A stretch of DNA of 6,530 bases from Candidatus Pacearchaeota archaeon (GTDB lineage: Archaea; Nanobdellota; Nanobdellia; Pacearchaeales; GW2011-AR1): assembly GCA_014728565.1 (NCBI GenBank), contig WJLK01000001.1, positions 1 through 6,530 on the forward strand, in the 5' to 3' direction. A program made the translations under genes and the position numbers. Shown piece by piece: positions 5,818 through 6,530 of this stretch (the stretch's first letter is position 1; each line of letters opens with the position of its first letter). Under the pieces are notes generated by a model. The model was not told the DNA's origin. It was given only the letters and a program-made list of their open reading frames with translations, and did not search any database.

Positions 5818-6405
5818 ATGATAATGCAACAAGGTGCAGAAGCTATTATATTTTTAGAAAAAAATATAATAAAAAAGCAGAGAGTAAAAAAGAATTATAG
5901 AGTAAAAAAGTTAGATAGAAATTTAAGAAAAAAAAGAACAAAATCAGAAGCAAGAATCATAAGCAGGCTTCGGAACATTATTCCAGTTCCAAAAATTCTA
6001 GAGACTGATAATCAAGAGATTATTTCAATGGAATATATAAATGGCAAAAAACTATCTGAAAATCTTGAGAAACTTAACTGGAAAAATATCTGCAAAAATA
6101 TAGGTCAGAACATTTCCAAGCTTCATGACCAGAATATTATTCATGGAGACCTCACAACAAGCAATATGATTTTAAAAAATAATCAGGTTTATTTTATTGA
6201 TTTTGGACTGGCTTTTCACTCCTACAAAATAGAAGATAAAGCAGTTGATCTCCATCTGCTGAAACAAGCTCTAGGTGCCAAGCATTTTAAAATAGCTTAC
6301 AAAGCTACTGAGATTATACTAAAAAACTACAAATCCAGAGATTATAAAAAAATACTTGGGAGATTAAATACAGTAGAATCAAGAGGAAGATACAAAAAAC
6401 ATTAA
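5818..6405 (+). CDS. bud32: KEOPS complex serine/threonine kinase-ATPase Bud32
   Basis: 195 aa, a minimal RIO-like kinase fold of normal archaeal length. It is stand-alone, not fused to Kae1 as in some methanogens. As part of KEOPS (with Kae1, Cgi121, Pcc1) it supports synthesis of t6A37 in tRNAs reading ANN codons, acting mainly as an ATPase. Visible motifs are QGAEA (5-9, glycine-rich loop equivalent), the Lys-rich VKKNYR...LD...LR...R...E region (23-44, with E44 as the likely alpha-C Glu), IPVPKIL (55-61), the hinge MEYINGKKL (71-79), the catalytic loop IHGDLTTSN (108-116; D111, N116), IDFGLA (127-132; D128), and EDKAVDLHLL (139-148). The C-terminus has the family RGR tail (VESRGRYKKH). 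The start at 5818 fits the 20-nt TATA spacing; the ATG at 5824 (M3) is possible. No Shine-Dalgarno is seen, so the mRNA is probably leaderless. Confidence 0.96.
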   Translation: MIMQQGAEAIIFLEKNIIKKQRVKKNYRVKKLDRNLRKKRTKSEARIISRLRNIIPVPKILETDNQEIISMEYINGKKLSENLEKLNWKNICKNIGQNISKLHDQNIIHGDLTTSNMILKNNQVYFIDFGLAFHSYKIEDKAVDLHLLKQALGAKHFKIAYKATEIILKNYKSRDYKKILGRLNTVESRGRYKKH

Positions 6406-6417
6406 ACTAAAAAAAAC

Positions 6418-6427
6418 TTTATAAATA
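6418..6427 (+). promoter_or_regulatory. TATA box of tRNA-Gln
   Basis: TTTATAAATA, identical to the box at 2863-2872, ends 23 nt before the mature tRNA 5' end at 6450. It lies 12 nt after the bud32 stop, so the tRNA has its own promoter. Confidence 0.65.
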
Positions 6428-6449
6428 AAGAAAAACTAAGGATTCTGTC

Positions 6450-6522
6450 AGCCCCTTCGTCTAGTGGTCAAGGATCGATGCCTTTGGAGCATCAGACCCA
6501 GGTTCGAATCCTGGAGGGGCTA
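6450..6522 (+). tRNA. tRNA-Gln(UUG)
   Basis: A full 73-nt cloverleaf can be folded. The acceptor is AGCCCCT with AGGGGCT (seven pairs) and discriminator A at 6522. The D arm is GTCT with GGAT (two wobble pairs) around a 9-nt loop containing GG. The anticodon arm is GATGC with GCATC around loop CTTTGGA, giving anticodon TTG at 6484-6486 for CAA codons. The variable loop is 4 nt, and the T arm is CCAGG, TTCGAAT, CCTGG. CCA is not encoded and no intron is present. The A at position 1 is typical of archaeal tRNA-Gln, which in most archaea is charged by the Glu-tRNA(Gln) amidotransferase route. Confidence 0.97.
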
Positions 6523-6527
6523 TTTTT
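6523..6527 (+). terminator. T5 terminator of tRNA-Gln
   Basis: Five T follow directly after the discriminator base, a usual archaeal tRNA gene ending. Confidence 0.6.
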
Positions 6528-6530
6528 ATC

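Overview
This strongly A+T-rich window looks like chromosomal DNA of an archaeon, most probably a DPANN-type lineage (Woesearchaeota, Pacearchaeota or a relative). That placement is an inference. It rests on an archaeal-type SRP54, a stand-alone Bud32 kinase of the KEOPS complex, archaeal TATA boxes about 20 nt before most start codons with no leader to speak of, a tRNA-Gln without an encoded CCA, and several secreted Cys-rich, sequon-rich proteins typical of such genomes. The exact lineage cannot be fixed from the sequence alone.

Layout. On the minus strand, 2763..1 holds a two-gene operon for envelope proteins: a 754-aa membrane-anchored, cohesin-like, multi-domain surface protein, and then a secreted protein that runs off the left edge. 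The second gene begins 2 nt after the first ends and has a perfect Shine-Dalgarno site overlapping the preceding stop codon. On the plus strand, 2891..3148 is a short membrane-protein-like frame broken by an in-frame TAG. It is followed by srp54 (3189..4562), which carries complete N, G and M domains. srp54 collides head-on with a minus-strand operon of three tandem paralogues (5765..4563), and the two facing stop codons directly abut. The paralogues encode about 131-133-aa single-pass surface proteins with a near-identical N-terminal half and a divergent C-terminal half. A 52-bp divergent promoter with one palindromic TATA box separates them from bud32 (5818..6405, plus). A tRNA-Gln(UUG) with its own TATA box and T-run terminator closes the window.

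How the parts relate. srp54 (targeting of secretory proteins) lies among genes for secreted or anchored proteins. bud32 (t6A modification of ANN-decoding tRNAs) lies beside a tRNA gene, although tRNA-Gln is not a t6A substrate. I read these neighbours as a compact interleaved genome, not as one pathway. The most unusual items are the three-gene surface family, the TAG-split small gene, the shared symmetric TATA box and the zero-gap convergent junction. I see no CRISPR array, insertion sequence or integrase.
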